A stretch of 64,000 nt of DNA from G965230615 sp965230615 (lineage in GTDB: Bacteria > Pseudomonadota > Gammaproteobacteria > HTCC5015), in assembly GCA_965230615.1 (NCBI GenBank), contig OZ246012.1, positions 3,844,001 through 3,908,000 of the forward strand, in the 5' to 3' direction. Position 1 is the stretch's first letter. Every line of letters begins with the position of its first letter. Below, piece after piece: positions 19,560 through 27,703 of this stretch. The notes beneath the pieces are model-generated. The model was not told the origin of the DNA. It was given only the letters and a program-made list of their open reading frames with translations, and did no database searches. A program made the position numbers and the translations under genes.

Positions 19560-19882
19560 TATATTGGTCTTCAGCTAGCAATTAATCCCGCATTTTAAGC
19601 GAGCAACAGCAACTTGGCAAAATGCAGGTTTTTCGCCGAAATGCGATTTGGCCTTAATTTTGCAATTTACTATGGATAACGACCACGACAGATAAGAGTA
19701 AATAGTGCTGAAACACCTTAGTTATTGTTTTTTAAAGGTTTTTTTAGAGCTGTCTCAATGGTAACTGTGGAGCTTTCAACATAAATTGACTGCTTGTCGA
19801 CGGTTTTACCACACACTTACAAATAGTCTGTGGCGTTAGCGAGGTGTGATGATGTTAGTGATATGGGGTGGAGTTTGAAAAA
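19560..19882. other. Divergent intergenic region (323 bp)
   Basis: This gap separates the minus-strand SDR from the plus-strand pair at 19883. It is AT-rich near 19730-19750 and must hold promoters for both directions. The only structure I see is a weak CCACA/TGTGG inverted pair near 19809-19833. No convincing gene or RNA is visible. Confidence 0.4.
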
Positions 19883-20113
19883 ATGCAATTGATAATGTTA
19901 CCGGTTACGCCAGTAGAGCAGCACGCTAGCTTTATCGTGGCCGCCATGACTTATGCAAAGTCTTTGCAATATAAGATTGCCAGACTTGCAGCCCATATTC
20001 AGCGCTTGATGTTTACTGTAAGCCAGTTGTCCGCTAGTGATGCAGGCAATGGCATGTTGTTGCGTAAATTACTAAGACGACTTAGCAGTCAGATAATACA
20101 ACGAGTGGATTGA
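19883..20113 (+). CDS. Small hypothetical protein upstream of the c-di-GMP gene
   Basis: A 76-residue ORF from the ATG at 19883 (MQLIMLPVTPVEQ) with a good GTGGAG ribosome binding site 9 nt upstream. It ends 7 nt before the start of the GGDEF/EAL gene, which suggests translational coupling. The sequence is mostly helical with a basic C-terminus (LLRKLLRRLSSQIIQR) and no signal peptide. I do not recognise a family. An in-frame GTG at 19868 would add five residues. The spacing and binding site argue that it is real, but coding status is unproven. Confidence 0.5.
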   Translation: MQLIMLPVTPVEQHASFIVAAMTYAKSLQYKIARLAAHIQRLMFTVSQLSASDAGNGMLLRKLLRRLSSQIIQRVD

Positions 20114-20120
20114 TAGCCTA

Positions 20121-22208
20121 ATGAATATAGAAGCTTCACGTTACTTAACTTTACGGCGACGGCAAATGCTGATCATTGTCGGTGTTTGTGTGTCCATACT
20201 GGTTTTGGCTGCAGCGGCTTTTGTGGTTAATGATTATATAAGTGTTCGGCAATCTGTTAGAGAAAACCTGGAAAGCAAATCGGCCTTTATTGTGGCCAAT
20301 AGCATTGCGGCTATTCAGTATAAAGACGAACGAGCAGCGCAAGAAATTCTGGGTGTTATGAAAAATGATAAAACCGTTTTGCTTGCGGCGCTCTATACCA
20401 AAGAGAAAAAATTATTTTCCATATATGTTAAGTCGGGGCAAAGATCGATTCTGCCTGATCGATTCCCTGTATATGGCATCGTATTTGAAAATAGCTCAGC
20501 AGCATTATTGCAACCAATTCACTATCAAGATGAGATTCAAGGCTGGCTGTACGTTGTACAGGATATGTCAGTGATTGAAGAAAAGATACAGCGTTATATT
20601 GGTATTGTTCTCGTAATATTTATCATTGGTTTATTGCTCTCGTGGGTGATGTCTTCAATATCGCAAAAATTTATCACTGAACCAATTTTACAACTCGTGA
20701 ACTTTATGGGTCGAATTGCCGAAACAAAGAACTATAGTGAACGTATTTTTGTTGCAAGAGATGATGAAATTGGTACTCTAATGAATGGCTTTAATAATAT
20801 GTTATCAACCATTCAGGAAGGTGAGAAAGAGCTAAAGTTACACGGCGAGCGTTTAGAAAGCCTGGTTGAGTTAAGAACCAAGCAATTACATCATAGAGCA
20901 AATTACGATGCGCTAACACAGTTACCTAATCGCTATTTACTGATGGAGAAAATCAACCAAGCGATGGAAAGTGCTCGGCGTACAGATCGGTTTATGGCGC
21001 TATTGTTAATTGACCTTGATCGATTTAAAGTGATTAATGATTCTTTAGGGCATCATGTGGGTGATGAGTTGCTAAGAAGTATCGCGACACGCTTATCGGA
21101 TTTAAGTCGGATCGACGACTGTGTAGGACGTTTAGGCGGCGATGAATTTGTTATTCTGCTTGGGAATATTACTCAGCCTGAAGATGCAAGTCTCGTTGCG
21201 CGTAAAATTATGAGCGAGCTGTCTATTCCTTTCGAGCTTGAGCAGCATCGTCTACATATGTCGGCGAGTATTGGTATTAGTGTTTTTCCAAGTGATGCTG
21301 ATGATGCTGTAGGCTTATTGAAGCGTGCGGATATTAGCATGTACAGAAGCAAGGCTGAGGGGCGAGGTGGATACAACTTTTATGATAGTGATGAGGATCA
21401 TACTGATCAACGCCTATTGCTAGAAAATAAACTGAGAAATGCGATTAAGAATAACGAACTTTATATGGTTTATCAGCCACAAGTGCATTTTCAGAATGGG
21501 CAGATTTGTGGTGTAGAAGCGTTGATGCGCTGGTATAACCCAGAGCTTGGTGATATCAGCCCTGCTGTATTTGTGCCGTTAGCAGAAGAAATCGGCTATA
21601 TCAATGAATTAACCAAATGGGCGATTAAAAAAGCAACAGAGCAACATAAAACTTGGCATCGATTAGGCGTGAAACCTGTCAGGATTGCAGTGAATGTATC
21701 GGCCAGTGATTTGCTGATGCCGGGCTTTGTCGATTATGTGAGTGGCTTGCTGGCTGAGGCGCATATGCCACCAACGCTGCTGGAGTTGGAAATAACTGAA
21801 GCCGTTTTTCTCGATCGTACGGAGCAGATTGTAGCTGCACTCCGTCGTCTAAAAGCGTCTGGCGTCGCGATTGCTATTGATGATTTCGGCACGGGCTACT
21901 CTTCACTCAGCTATCTGCAAAGCTTTCCTGTTGATACCCTGAAACTGGATGGTTCATTTATTGGCAATATCTATGATTCACAGAAGAGCCGAGGGATTGT
22001 ATCGGCAACGATTTCTCTGGCACACAGCTTAGGCTTGAGTATTGTTGCTGAGTGTGTGGAGTCGGACTATCAGAACAACTTTCTAACCTCAGAGCGTTGC
22101 GATATTTTGCAGGGCTATTATTTTAGTGAGCCCCTCATGGGCGATGCGTTGGCGGTGTTGCTCAATAGCTATACTCATAATAGCAGTATTACTCAGCTAC
22201 CTAATTAG
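20121..22208 (+). CDS. Membrane-bound GGDEF/EAL c-di-GMP enzyme
   Basis: A 695-residue bifunctional diguanylate cyclase/phosphodiesterase. Transmembrane helices at about residues 15-37 and 160-180 bracket a periplasmic sensor region. A HAMP-like linker (about 182-235) and a short coiled coil follow. GGDEF is intact at 339-343, with an I-site RIDD at 330-333 exactly five residues before it. EAL is intact at 466-468, and the phosphodiesterase residues in LEITEA, DDFGTGYSSL, LKLDGSF and AECVES are all present. Both activities are therefore possible; which dominates cannot be read from sequence. The preceding 76-codon ORF overlaps its ribosome binding region. Confidence 0.95.
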   Translation: MNIEASRYLTLRRRQMLIIVGVCVSILVLAAAAFVVNDYISVRQSVRENLESKSAFIVANSIAAIQYKDERAAQEILGVMKNDKTVLLAALYTKEKKLFSIYVKSGQRSILPDRFPVYGIVFENSSAALLQPIHYQDEIQGWLYVVQDMSVIEEKIQRYIGIVLVIFIIGLLLSWVMSSISQKFITEPILQLVNFMGRIAETKNYSERIFVARDDEIGTLMNGFNNMLSTIQEGEKELKLHGERLESLVELRTKQLHHRANYDALTQLPNRYLLMEKINQAMESARRTDRFMALLLIDLDRFKVINDSLGHHVGDELLRSIATRLSDLSRIDDCVGRLGGDEFVILLGNITQPEDASLVARKIMSELSIPFELEQHRLHMSASIGISVFPSDADDAVGLLKRADISMYRSKAEGRGGYNFYDSDEDHTDQRLLLENKLRNAIKNNELYMVYQPQVHFQNGQICGVEALMRWYNPELGDISPAVFVPLAEEIGYINELTKWAIKKATEQHKTWHRLGVKPVRIAVNVSASDLLMPGFVDYVSGLLAEAHMPPTLLELEITEAVFLDRTEQIVAALRRLKASGVAIAIDDFGTGYSSLSYLQSFPVDTLKLDGSFIGNIYDSQKSRGIVSATISLAHSLGLSIVAECVESDYQNNFLTSERCDILQGYYFSEPLMGDALAVLLNSYTHNSSITQLPN

Positions 22209-22515
22209 CAGCTTATCGCATGCTATAATATGCCTCTTCCTGTACTCAGGGTAAGGGTTTTTACCTTTAAAAGGTGAATAATTAGCCAAATTCCCTGTCT
22301 CCGCAACGAATAATCGCTATTCATTTTGGCAATTAGTGCGCTAAAAACTCAATAAAAATTTATTTTTACCGACAAATAGCTATGAAGATCGACATTGGCT
22401 GTTTCGGCGAAGTTAGCGATTTTCTGTTATTATTCATTATCTTAAGATGCTAATTGGTTTATTAACTTGTTGGCAGTTGCGAGTAGCAAAAAATTGAAAT
22501 AAAAGGACACTCGGG
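22209..22515 (+). promoter_or_regulatory. nhaD promoter and long structured 5' leader
   Basis: An extended -10 element TGCTATAAT sits at 22221-22229, predicting a transcript start near 22236 and a leader of about 280 nt before nhaD. Just inside the leader CAGGG (22247-22251) can pair with CCCTG (22293-22297) around a perfect ACCTTTAAAAGGT hairpin (22263-22275). The ribosome binding site is AAAGGAC before the ATG at 22516. The function is unknown; a sodium- or lithium-responsive riboswitch is one possibility. Confidence 0.4.
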
Positions 22516-23964
22516 ATGCTAAAAAAATTTCTATCTGTCGGTTTTATGTTGGCGTTATTTGCCATGTTGCCCGGCTTAGCCATTGCTGCTGGAGCCACTG
22601 GTGGTCAAGATTTCACCGGTCACTGGGTGGGTATTGTGTGTTTGGTGATCTTCGTGCTGGCTTATTCTTTAGTGATCATGGAAGAGCAGCTGCACTTAAG
22701 AAAGTCCAAACCTGTTATTGTTGCGGCCGGTATTATCTGGTTGCTGGTTGCCATACTTTATGCTCAACATGGCGACAACCATTATGCCAAAGATGCTGTA
22801 CGGCACAATTTATTAGAATATGTTGAGCTGTTCTTATTCTTATTGGCTGCGATGACTTATATCAATACCATGGATGAACGTGGTGTTTTTAGAGTGCTGC
22901 GTGCCTGGTTGGTGTCGAAAGGCTTTTCTTTGCCAAAAGTGTTCTGGATCACCGGCGCTTTATCATTCTGTATTTCCCCTATCGCAGATAATTTAACGAC
23001 AGCCTTGCTGATGTCGACAGTGGTGATGACGCTCGCGCCGGGTAACACGCGGTTTATCAGTATCGCCTGTGTTAATATTGTCGTGGCAGCGAATGCTGGA
23101 GGGGCCTTTAGCCCGTTTGGTGACATCACCACTTTAATGGTGTGGCAAAAAGAAATTATCAGTTTTACTGGCTTTTTTGCGATATTTTTGCCATCGGTTG
23201 TTAACTGGGTGGTGCCTGCGGCGATTATGTCTTTTGCTGTTGAAAAAGCCCAGCCACCATCGGTAAATGAAGATCCTGACTTGCGACACGGCGCTTGGGT
23301 GGTTGTTGGTTTGTTTATTTTGACAATTACCATGGCGGTATTAGGGCACAGCATTCTGCATCTACCGCCAGTGATCGGCATGATGACTGGCCTGGGGATA
23401 TTGAAGTTCTATGGTTACTATCTGAAAAAGCGCAATGCCAAAAAGCCAGCACCATCGGACCACTACTTTGGTGAAGATAAGCTGGAAGTTGAGCATTCCG
23501 ATGAGCAATTTAATATCTTCAAATCACTTGAGCGTGCCGAATGGGATACACTGATGTTTTTCTATGGCATTATCCTATGCGTGGGTGGACTATCCGCGCT
23601 GGGCTATTTACATATAACTTCCCAGTTTATGTACCATGATTTAGGTGCTACGCAAGCCAATATTTTAGTGGGTATCTTGTCTGCACTGATCGACAATATT
23701 CCGGTGATGTTTGCTGTGTTGACGATGATGCCAGAAATGAGTCATGGGCAATGGCTGCTGGTGACCCTGACAGCGGGTGTTGGTGGCTCGATGCTATCGA
23801 TTGGCTCGGCAGCGGGTGTAGCGGTTATGGGGCAGGCTCGCGGTTATTATACTTTCTTTGGGCACTTGAAATGGACTTGGGCGATTGCCATTGGTTATGC
23901 TTTGAGTATTTGGGTGCATTTCCTGATTAATGCCGACAAGTTTGAAATAGCGATCATGAAGTAA
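22516..23964 (+). CDS. nhaD: Na+/H+ antiporter NhaD
   Basis: NhaD exchanges cytoplasmic Na+ or Li+ for protons in marine and halophilic bacteria. The 482-residue product begins with a cleavable-looking hydrophobic segment ending AIAAG and contains about twelve further hydrophobic segments. It has the ion-transporter superfamily signatures FCISPIADNLTTALLMS and ANAGGAFSPFGDITTLMVW, and a C-terminal counterpart LSALIDNIPVMFAV. A strong intrinsic terminator follows, so it is monocistronic. The unusually long leader suggests control after transcription start. Confidence 0.95.
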   Translation: MLKKFLSVGFMLALFAMLPGLAIAAGATGGQDFTGHWVGIVCLVIFVLAYSLVIMEEQLHLRKSKPVIVAAGIIWLLVAILYAQHGDNHYAKDAVRHNLLEYVELFLFLLAAMTYINTMDERGVFRVLRAWLVSKGFSLPKVFWITGALSFCISPIADNLTTALLMSTVVMTLAPGNTRFISIACVNIVVAANAGGAFSPFGDITTLMVWQKEIISFTGFFAIFLPSVVNWVVPAAIMSFAVEKAQPPSVNEDPDLRHGAWVVVGLFILTITMAVLGHSILHLPPVIGMMTGLGILKFYGYYLKKRNAKKPAPSDHYFGEDKLEVEHSDEQFNIFKSLERAEWDTLMFFYGIILCVGGLSALGYLHITSQFMYHDLGATQANILVGILSALIDNIPVMFAVLTMMPEMSHGQWLLVTLTAGVGGSMLSIGSAAGVAVMGQARGYYTFFGHLKWTWAIAIGYALSIWVHFLINADKFEIAIMK

Positions 23965-23994
23965 ATCACTGCTTTGCAGTTAGTATTTGAATGA

Positions 23995-24025
23995 TAAAGG
24001 CCGGTAATCACCGGCCTTTATTTTT
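23995..24025 (+). terminator. Intrinsic terminator after nhaD
   Basis: TAAAGGCCGGT (23995-24005) pairs perfectly with ACCGGCCTTTA (24010-24020) around an AATC loop, followed by five T residues. Confidence 0.93.
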
Positions 24026-24085
24026 CTCACCCAGATGTGTATATAATGCGAAGCTTGTCGATGTGCAAATAAAGATGATGCAACA

Positions 24086-24796
24086 ATGAATACATTACCC
24101 AAGATGTTATTTGCTAATCTTAAGCTACTAAGCTTATTGATAATCCTGGCTTTGCCTGCCTGTGTGACAACTCATAAAGGTAACTTGGTAAGCAACAAAG
24201 CGTTTAATCATGAGACGATTAAACAAGGTGGTTTGATGGTGGCTGCTGTTGTCGAATCTGAAAGAGTCGCCGCGAAACAAAGCTTAGAGTACGCGGCTGT
24301 ATTACACCAGAAATTACAAGCAGCCAACCCGGCCTTAACGATCTATTCTGCCAGAGATACGCTTGCGGCCATGGGGGGGAGCTTATATCAGCAAATGCTC
24401 GACAGCTTTACCTTTCATCATGTCCCTTCAGTAGCGCTTATGCGTGTCATTGAAAGTAAACGGCCAGACACGCGTTATTTGTTATTTGCCCGGATTATCG
24501 AAGATCAGGTCAGTCACGATAAGCAGCTCAGTAAAAATGCCTTGGGTAAATCGGAGCTAAGCTTACAAACAGTACGCTATATATCGGTCAGCCTGCTGAT
24601 TTATGACTTGGCTGCCAGAGAAAAAATGGTCTGGGGAGGTGGTTTGCAGGATGTGATGGCCGATGAGCGTAAGCTCTTTGGGCAGTACAGCGATGAGCAG
24701 ATCAAGCAGCTCTATCCACCACCGCCTGATAAACATGCCATGTTGGATCGCTTATTTGGCAAGCTGGCAACTTATTTACCACAGCCTGATCAATAG
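24086..24796 (+). CDS. Lipoprotein of unknown function
   Basis: A 236-residue protein with a signal peptide ending in the lipobox LPAC (cysteine near residue 26), so it is a predicted outer-membrane or periplasmic lipoprotein. The mature part has alternating strands and helices, including SARDTLAAMGGSLYQQMLDSF and RYLLFARIIEDQ, and ends with a Pro-rich KQLYPPPPDKH segment before a final helix. No enzyme motif is visible. It follows the nhaD terminator and precedes dps, each with its own spacer, so it is probably transcribed alone. Confidence 0.8.
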   Translation: MNTLPKMLFANLKLLSLLIILALPACVTTHKGNLVSNKAFNHETIKQGGLMVAAVVESERVAAKQSLEYAAVLHQKLQAANPALTIYSARDTLAAMGGSLYQQMLDSFTFHHVPSVALMRVIESKRPDTRYLLFARIIEDQVSHDKQLSKNALGKSELSLQTVRYISVSLLIYDLAAREKMVWGGGLQDVMADERKLFGQYSDEQIKQLYPPPPDKHAMLDRLFGKLATYLPQPDQ

Positions 24797-24902
24797 TATT
24801 TAGCTATTGTTTTTATATAAACAATCGATTTATCAAATGAGGTTTGCCGATATATACTCTTTCAAAAGTCGTCGTTAACTTATAGTTGAGGAGCTAACAA
24901 TC

Positions 24903-25385
24903 ATGAATAGTCCAAGCGTTGTTGATATAGGTATTGCGGAAGAATCTCGTCGGGAGATTGCCGAGGGTCTGTCAAAGTTGCTGGCAGATAGCTATACCCT
25001 GTATTTGAAAACGCATAACTTCCATTGGAATGTGACAGGTCCAGCTTTCCGTGAATTGCACTTAATGTTTGAAGAGCAATATACCGAACTGGCTACAGCT
25101 GTGGATGAAATTGCTGAACGCATTCGTACTTTGGGCCTGCCAGCACCAGGTAGTTATAGTGAGTTTGCCAAGTTAAGCCGTATAGAAGAAACGCCTGGGG
25201 TGCCCACTGCTAATGAAATGGTGCGTTTGTTAGTTGTCGCTAATGAGGCCGTGGTGCGCACTTGTCGAGAGGTATTGCCCTTGGCGCAAGAAGCCAATGA
25301 TGAATCAACGGCCAGCGTTATCGCTGATAGGATGTCTGTCCATGAAAAGACAGCCTGGATGTTGAGAAGCTTATTAGAGCAGTAA
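24903..25385 (+). CDS. dps: Dps-family ferritin-like protein
   Basis: A 160-residue Dps/ferritin-like protein that would store iron and detoxify peroxide as a dodecamer. The ferroxidase signature HNFHWNVTGPAFRELHLMFEEQYTEL is intact (residues about 37-62, with the H, D/E and E ligands shared between subunits), and VDEIAERIRTLG follows. The N-terminus is short and only weakly basic, so DNA binding is not evident. The ribosome binding site GAGGAG lies 8-13 nt before the ATG. It is convergent with ppx. Confidence 0.93.
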   Translation: MNSPSVVDIGIAEESRREIAEGLSKLLADSYTLYLKTHNFHWNVTGPAFRELHLMFEEQYTELATAVDEIAERIRTLGLPAPGSYSEFAKLSRIEETPGVPTANEMVRLLVVANEAVVRTCREVLPLAQEANDESTASVIADRMSVHEKTAWMLRSLLEQ

Positions 25386-25461
25386 TAGTAAGATAGTCAT
25401 TACTCAGCAGTTGCGTGATACTTTGACAGGGCAGCGGTGCTGCTGAGGGTCTATTGAAAAC

Positions 25462-26958
25462 TTACTGAAAATTTAAGGTAAAGTTTATTTCTTGTAAATA
25501 ACTTTGTTCTTGTTCGAGGTCAGCGGCCGTTAGTGGCTGCTCGGCTAGCCAACCTTCCGGAAAACTGAGTAGCAAGGTATCTGCTTTAGCTTGCAAGGTA
25601 CAATCGGCTTGGCTTTTTTCGCTACGTCCACGATGTAATACTGCAGCTAATCTGATAAGAATAGCCAGTTGCTGCAGATAGCGTAGCTTTTTTTCATCAA
25701 AGTCAGTATAGAGCTCAGGGCGTAGCTTGCGTCTGTGCATACGTATTAGCATAGCAACCTGGGCTTGCTCTTGTTTGCTAAAGCCATGTAAGTCAGAATG
25801 TTCAATCAGATAAGCGCCATGCTGATGAAAGCGGCTGTGTGAAATAGCTAACCCCACTTCATGTAAACTGGCGGCCCATTGGCATAAGCGTTCGGCATGG
25901 TTATCGAGTTGCCATACTGTTTGTACATCTTTAAATAGCTTTAAGGTTGTCTCAGTGACACGTTTAGCGTGCTTGGTATCAATCTGATAACGTGAGCTTA
26001 TTCGGGCAATCGTATTGTTATGAATGTCTTGCTGGTTTACCCGGCCAATAAACTCATAGAGAATTCCTTCCCGTAAGGCTGATTGGCTGACTTTTAAAGA
26101 CTTAATCTGTAAAGCATCGAATACTGCAATGAGGATTGCTAAGCCACCTGGAAAAACAGGTAAGCGCTCTACTGATACCGCAGGCAAATTGAGTGCTTCG
26201 ATATGACCGGCTTTAACCACGATATCACGGAGTTTTTGTAAATTTTTAGGCGTAATGCCCTCTTCATTGCCGCCCAGTGCTGCAATGGTTTCAGCAATGC
26301 TGCGAATTGTACCCGATGAGCCCAGCGCTGCTTCCCAGCCAAGTTGTCGATAGGCTTGGCTTACAGGTTCTAATTCTTGTTGGGCGCTTAAAATGGCTTT
26401 TTGCATGCGTTTATTATTGACCTTGCCATCAGTGAAGTGCTTCATGCTCATACTCACGCAACCCATATACAGACTCTCAAGTAAATGAGGGGAGTGATTG
26501 CTACCGATAATAAGTTCGGTACTACCGCCACCAATATCAATAATCAGCTTTTGCTGTTCTGGGTTGGGTGTGGAATTATTAACCCCCACATAGATTAAGC
26601 GTGCTTCCTCAATACCGGATATAATTTCAATAGGGTATCCTAGGGCCTGCTCTGCTGCTAAAATGAAATCGCCTGCTTGGCTGGCTCGGCGCAGTGCATT
26701 GGTACCCGTAACACGCACACTCTCGTTGGACATGCCGCGTAAACGTTGGCCAAAACGATTTAGGCAACCCAAGGCTCTTTCGGCTGTAGGTGCATTAATA
26801 CCATGGTTGGCAGTAATGCCTGAGCCAAGCCTGACCATTTCTTTTAAGGTGTCAATGACATGAAAACGGCCATCCTGAACACGGGCAACAGTCAAATGAA
26901 AACTGTTCGAGCCCAGGTCAACAGCTGCTATTTGTTCGGGTTTTTGTTTGAAGAACAT
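25462..26958 (-). CDS. ppx: Exopolyphosphatase
   Basis: Ppx removes terminal phosphates from polyphosphate, or pppGpp in the GppA paralogue. The 498-residue product has the ASKHA-fold signature AAVDLGSNSFHLTVARV near residue 14, the second phosphate loop IIDIGGGSTELIIG near residue 140, and a C-terminal HD-like domain (WAASLHEVGLAISHSRFHQHG near residue 363). It is divergent from sixA and one gene from ppk1, placing degradation and synthesis of polyphosphate together. Length and the C-terminal domain fit Ppx better than GppA. Confidence 0.94.
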   Translation of the reverse strand: MFFKQKPEQIAAVDLGSNSFHLTVARVQDGRFHVIDTLKEMVRLGSGITANHGINAPTAERALGCLNRFGQRLRGMSNESVRVTGTNALRRASQAGDFILAAEQALGYPIEIISGIEEARLIYVGVNNSTPNPEQQKLIIDIGGGSTELIIGSNHSPHLLESLYMGCVSMSMKHFTDGKVNNKRMQKAILSAQQELEPVSQAYRQLGWEAALGSSGTIRSIAETIAALGGNEEGITPKNLQKLRDIVVKAGHIEALNLPAVSVERLPVFPGGLAILIAVFDALQIKSLKVSQSALREGILYEFIGRVNQQDIHNNTIARISSRYQIDTKHAKRVTETTLKLFKDVQTVWQLDNHAERLCQWAASLHEVGLAISHSRFHQHGAYLIEHSDLHGFSKQEQAQVAMLIRMHRRKLRPELYTDFDEKKLRYLQQLAILIRLAAVLHRGRSEKSQADCTLQAKADTLLLSFPEGWLAEQPLTAADLEQEQSYLQEINFTLNFQ

Positions 26959-27129
26959 CTCAGTAATTATGCCATGATTGTCGTGAATTGGCAGGATTTT
27001 TTAAGTCAAGCCTGCAGACTAGTATTAACTTTATCCTATATAAAGTCAGAGTAGGCATAAAATAGATATGTTGCAGTTATACGGTTTATTCATGATAATA
27101 TTTCCTTTGGATGCTTTGAGAGCTGAGTT

Positions 27130-27639
27130 ATGTCGCGTCGTTTAGTATTACTACGTCATGCCAAGTCTGATTGGAGTGAGCCTGTTGTTGATTTTGACAG
27201 ATCATTAAATGAACGTGGTGAGTCTTCAATAGCAGTGATAGCCCAAAACTTGCAGGCAAAGTCCATTGTCCCGCAAATTGTGATGAGTTCACCTGCTAAG
27301 CGCGCAAAGCAGACTATACTGGGTGTGGCAGCAATTGCGGGTTATGCCGTCGATGCTATTAGCTGGCAACAAGATTTATATCATGCCTCTATTGATACTC
27401 TGTTAGCCTGCTTAGCAGCTTGCCCAGAGAAATATCAAACTGTTTTATTAACAGGCCATAACCCTGGGCTGGAAGAGCTAATCTATCATTTGGCAGCGTC
27501 AGTGACTCGGCCAAGTGATGGTAAATTAATGACGACAGGTGCTTGTGCTTTACTGGCAATGCCTGATGATTGGTCAGATTTACCAGCTGCTTGTGCGATG
27601 CTGGAAGATATTATCCGGCCAAAAGGTTTTGGCTTTTAG
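27130..27639 (+). CDS. sixA: Phosphohistidine phosphatase SixA-like
   Basis: A 169-residue histidine-phosphatase-superfamily protein with the catalytic LRHAKSDW (RHG/RHA) motif at residues 8-15, a conserved arginine in SSPAKRAKQT, and the second catalytic histidine in LLTGHNPGLEELI. SixA removes phosphate from histidine in phosphorelay proteins such as the nitrogen-PTS components. It lies between ppx (divergent) and ppk1 (convergent). Whether it serves polyphosphate metabolism is not known. Confidence 0.9.
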   Translation: MSRRLVLLRHAKSDWSEPVVDFDRSLNERGESSIAVIAQNLQAKSIVPQIVMSSPAKRAKQTILGVAAIAGYAVDAISWQQDLYHASIDTLLACLAACPEKYQTVLLTGHNPGLEELIYHLAASVTRPSDGKLMTTGACALLAMPDDWSDLPAACAMLEDIIRPKGFGF

Positions 27640-27703
27640 GTGCTTCTCAACATGACAACGTGCTTTTGTTCGCGTTTGTCAGTGTGATACTTTGGGCTAG
27701 ATG

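Noticed and set aside
22857..23381. 174-codon minus-strand frame inside nhaD
   Set aside because: It is antisense to conserved transmembrane coding sequence, with composition expected of a shadow frame.
27640..27703. Terminator between sixA and ppk1 from a TGACAA/TTGTCA inverted pair
   Set aside because: The stem is short and imperfect, with no T tract in either direction.
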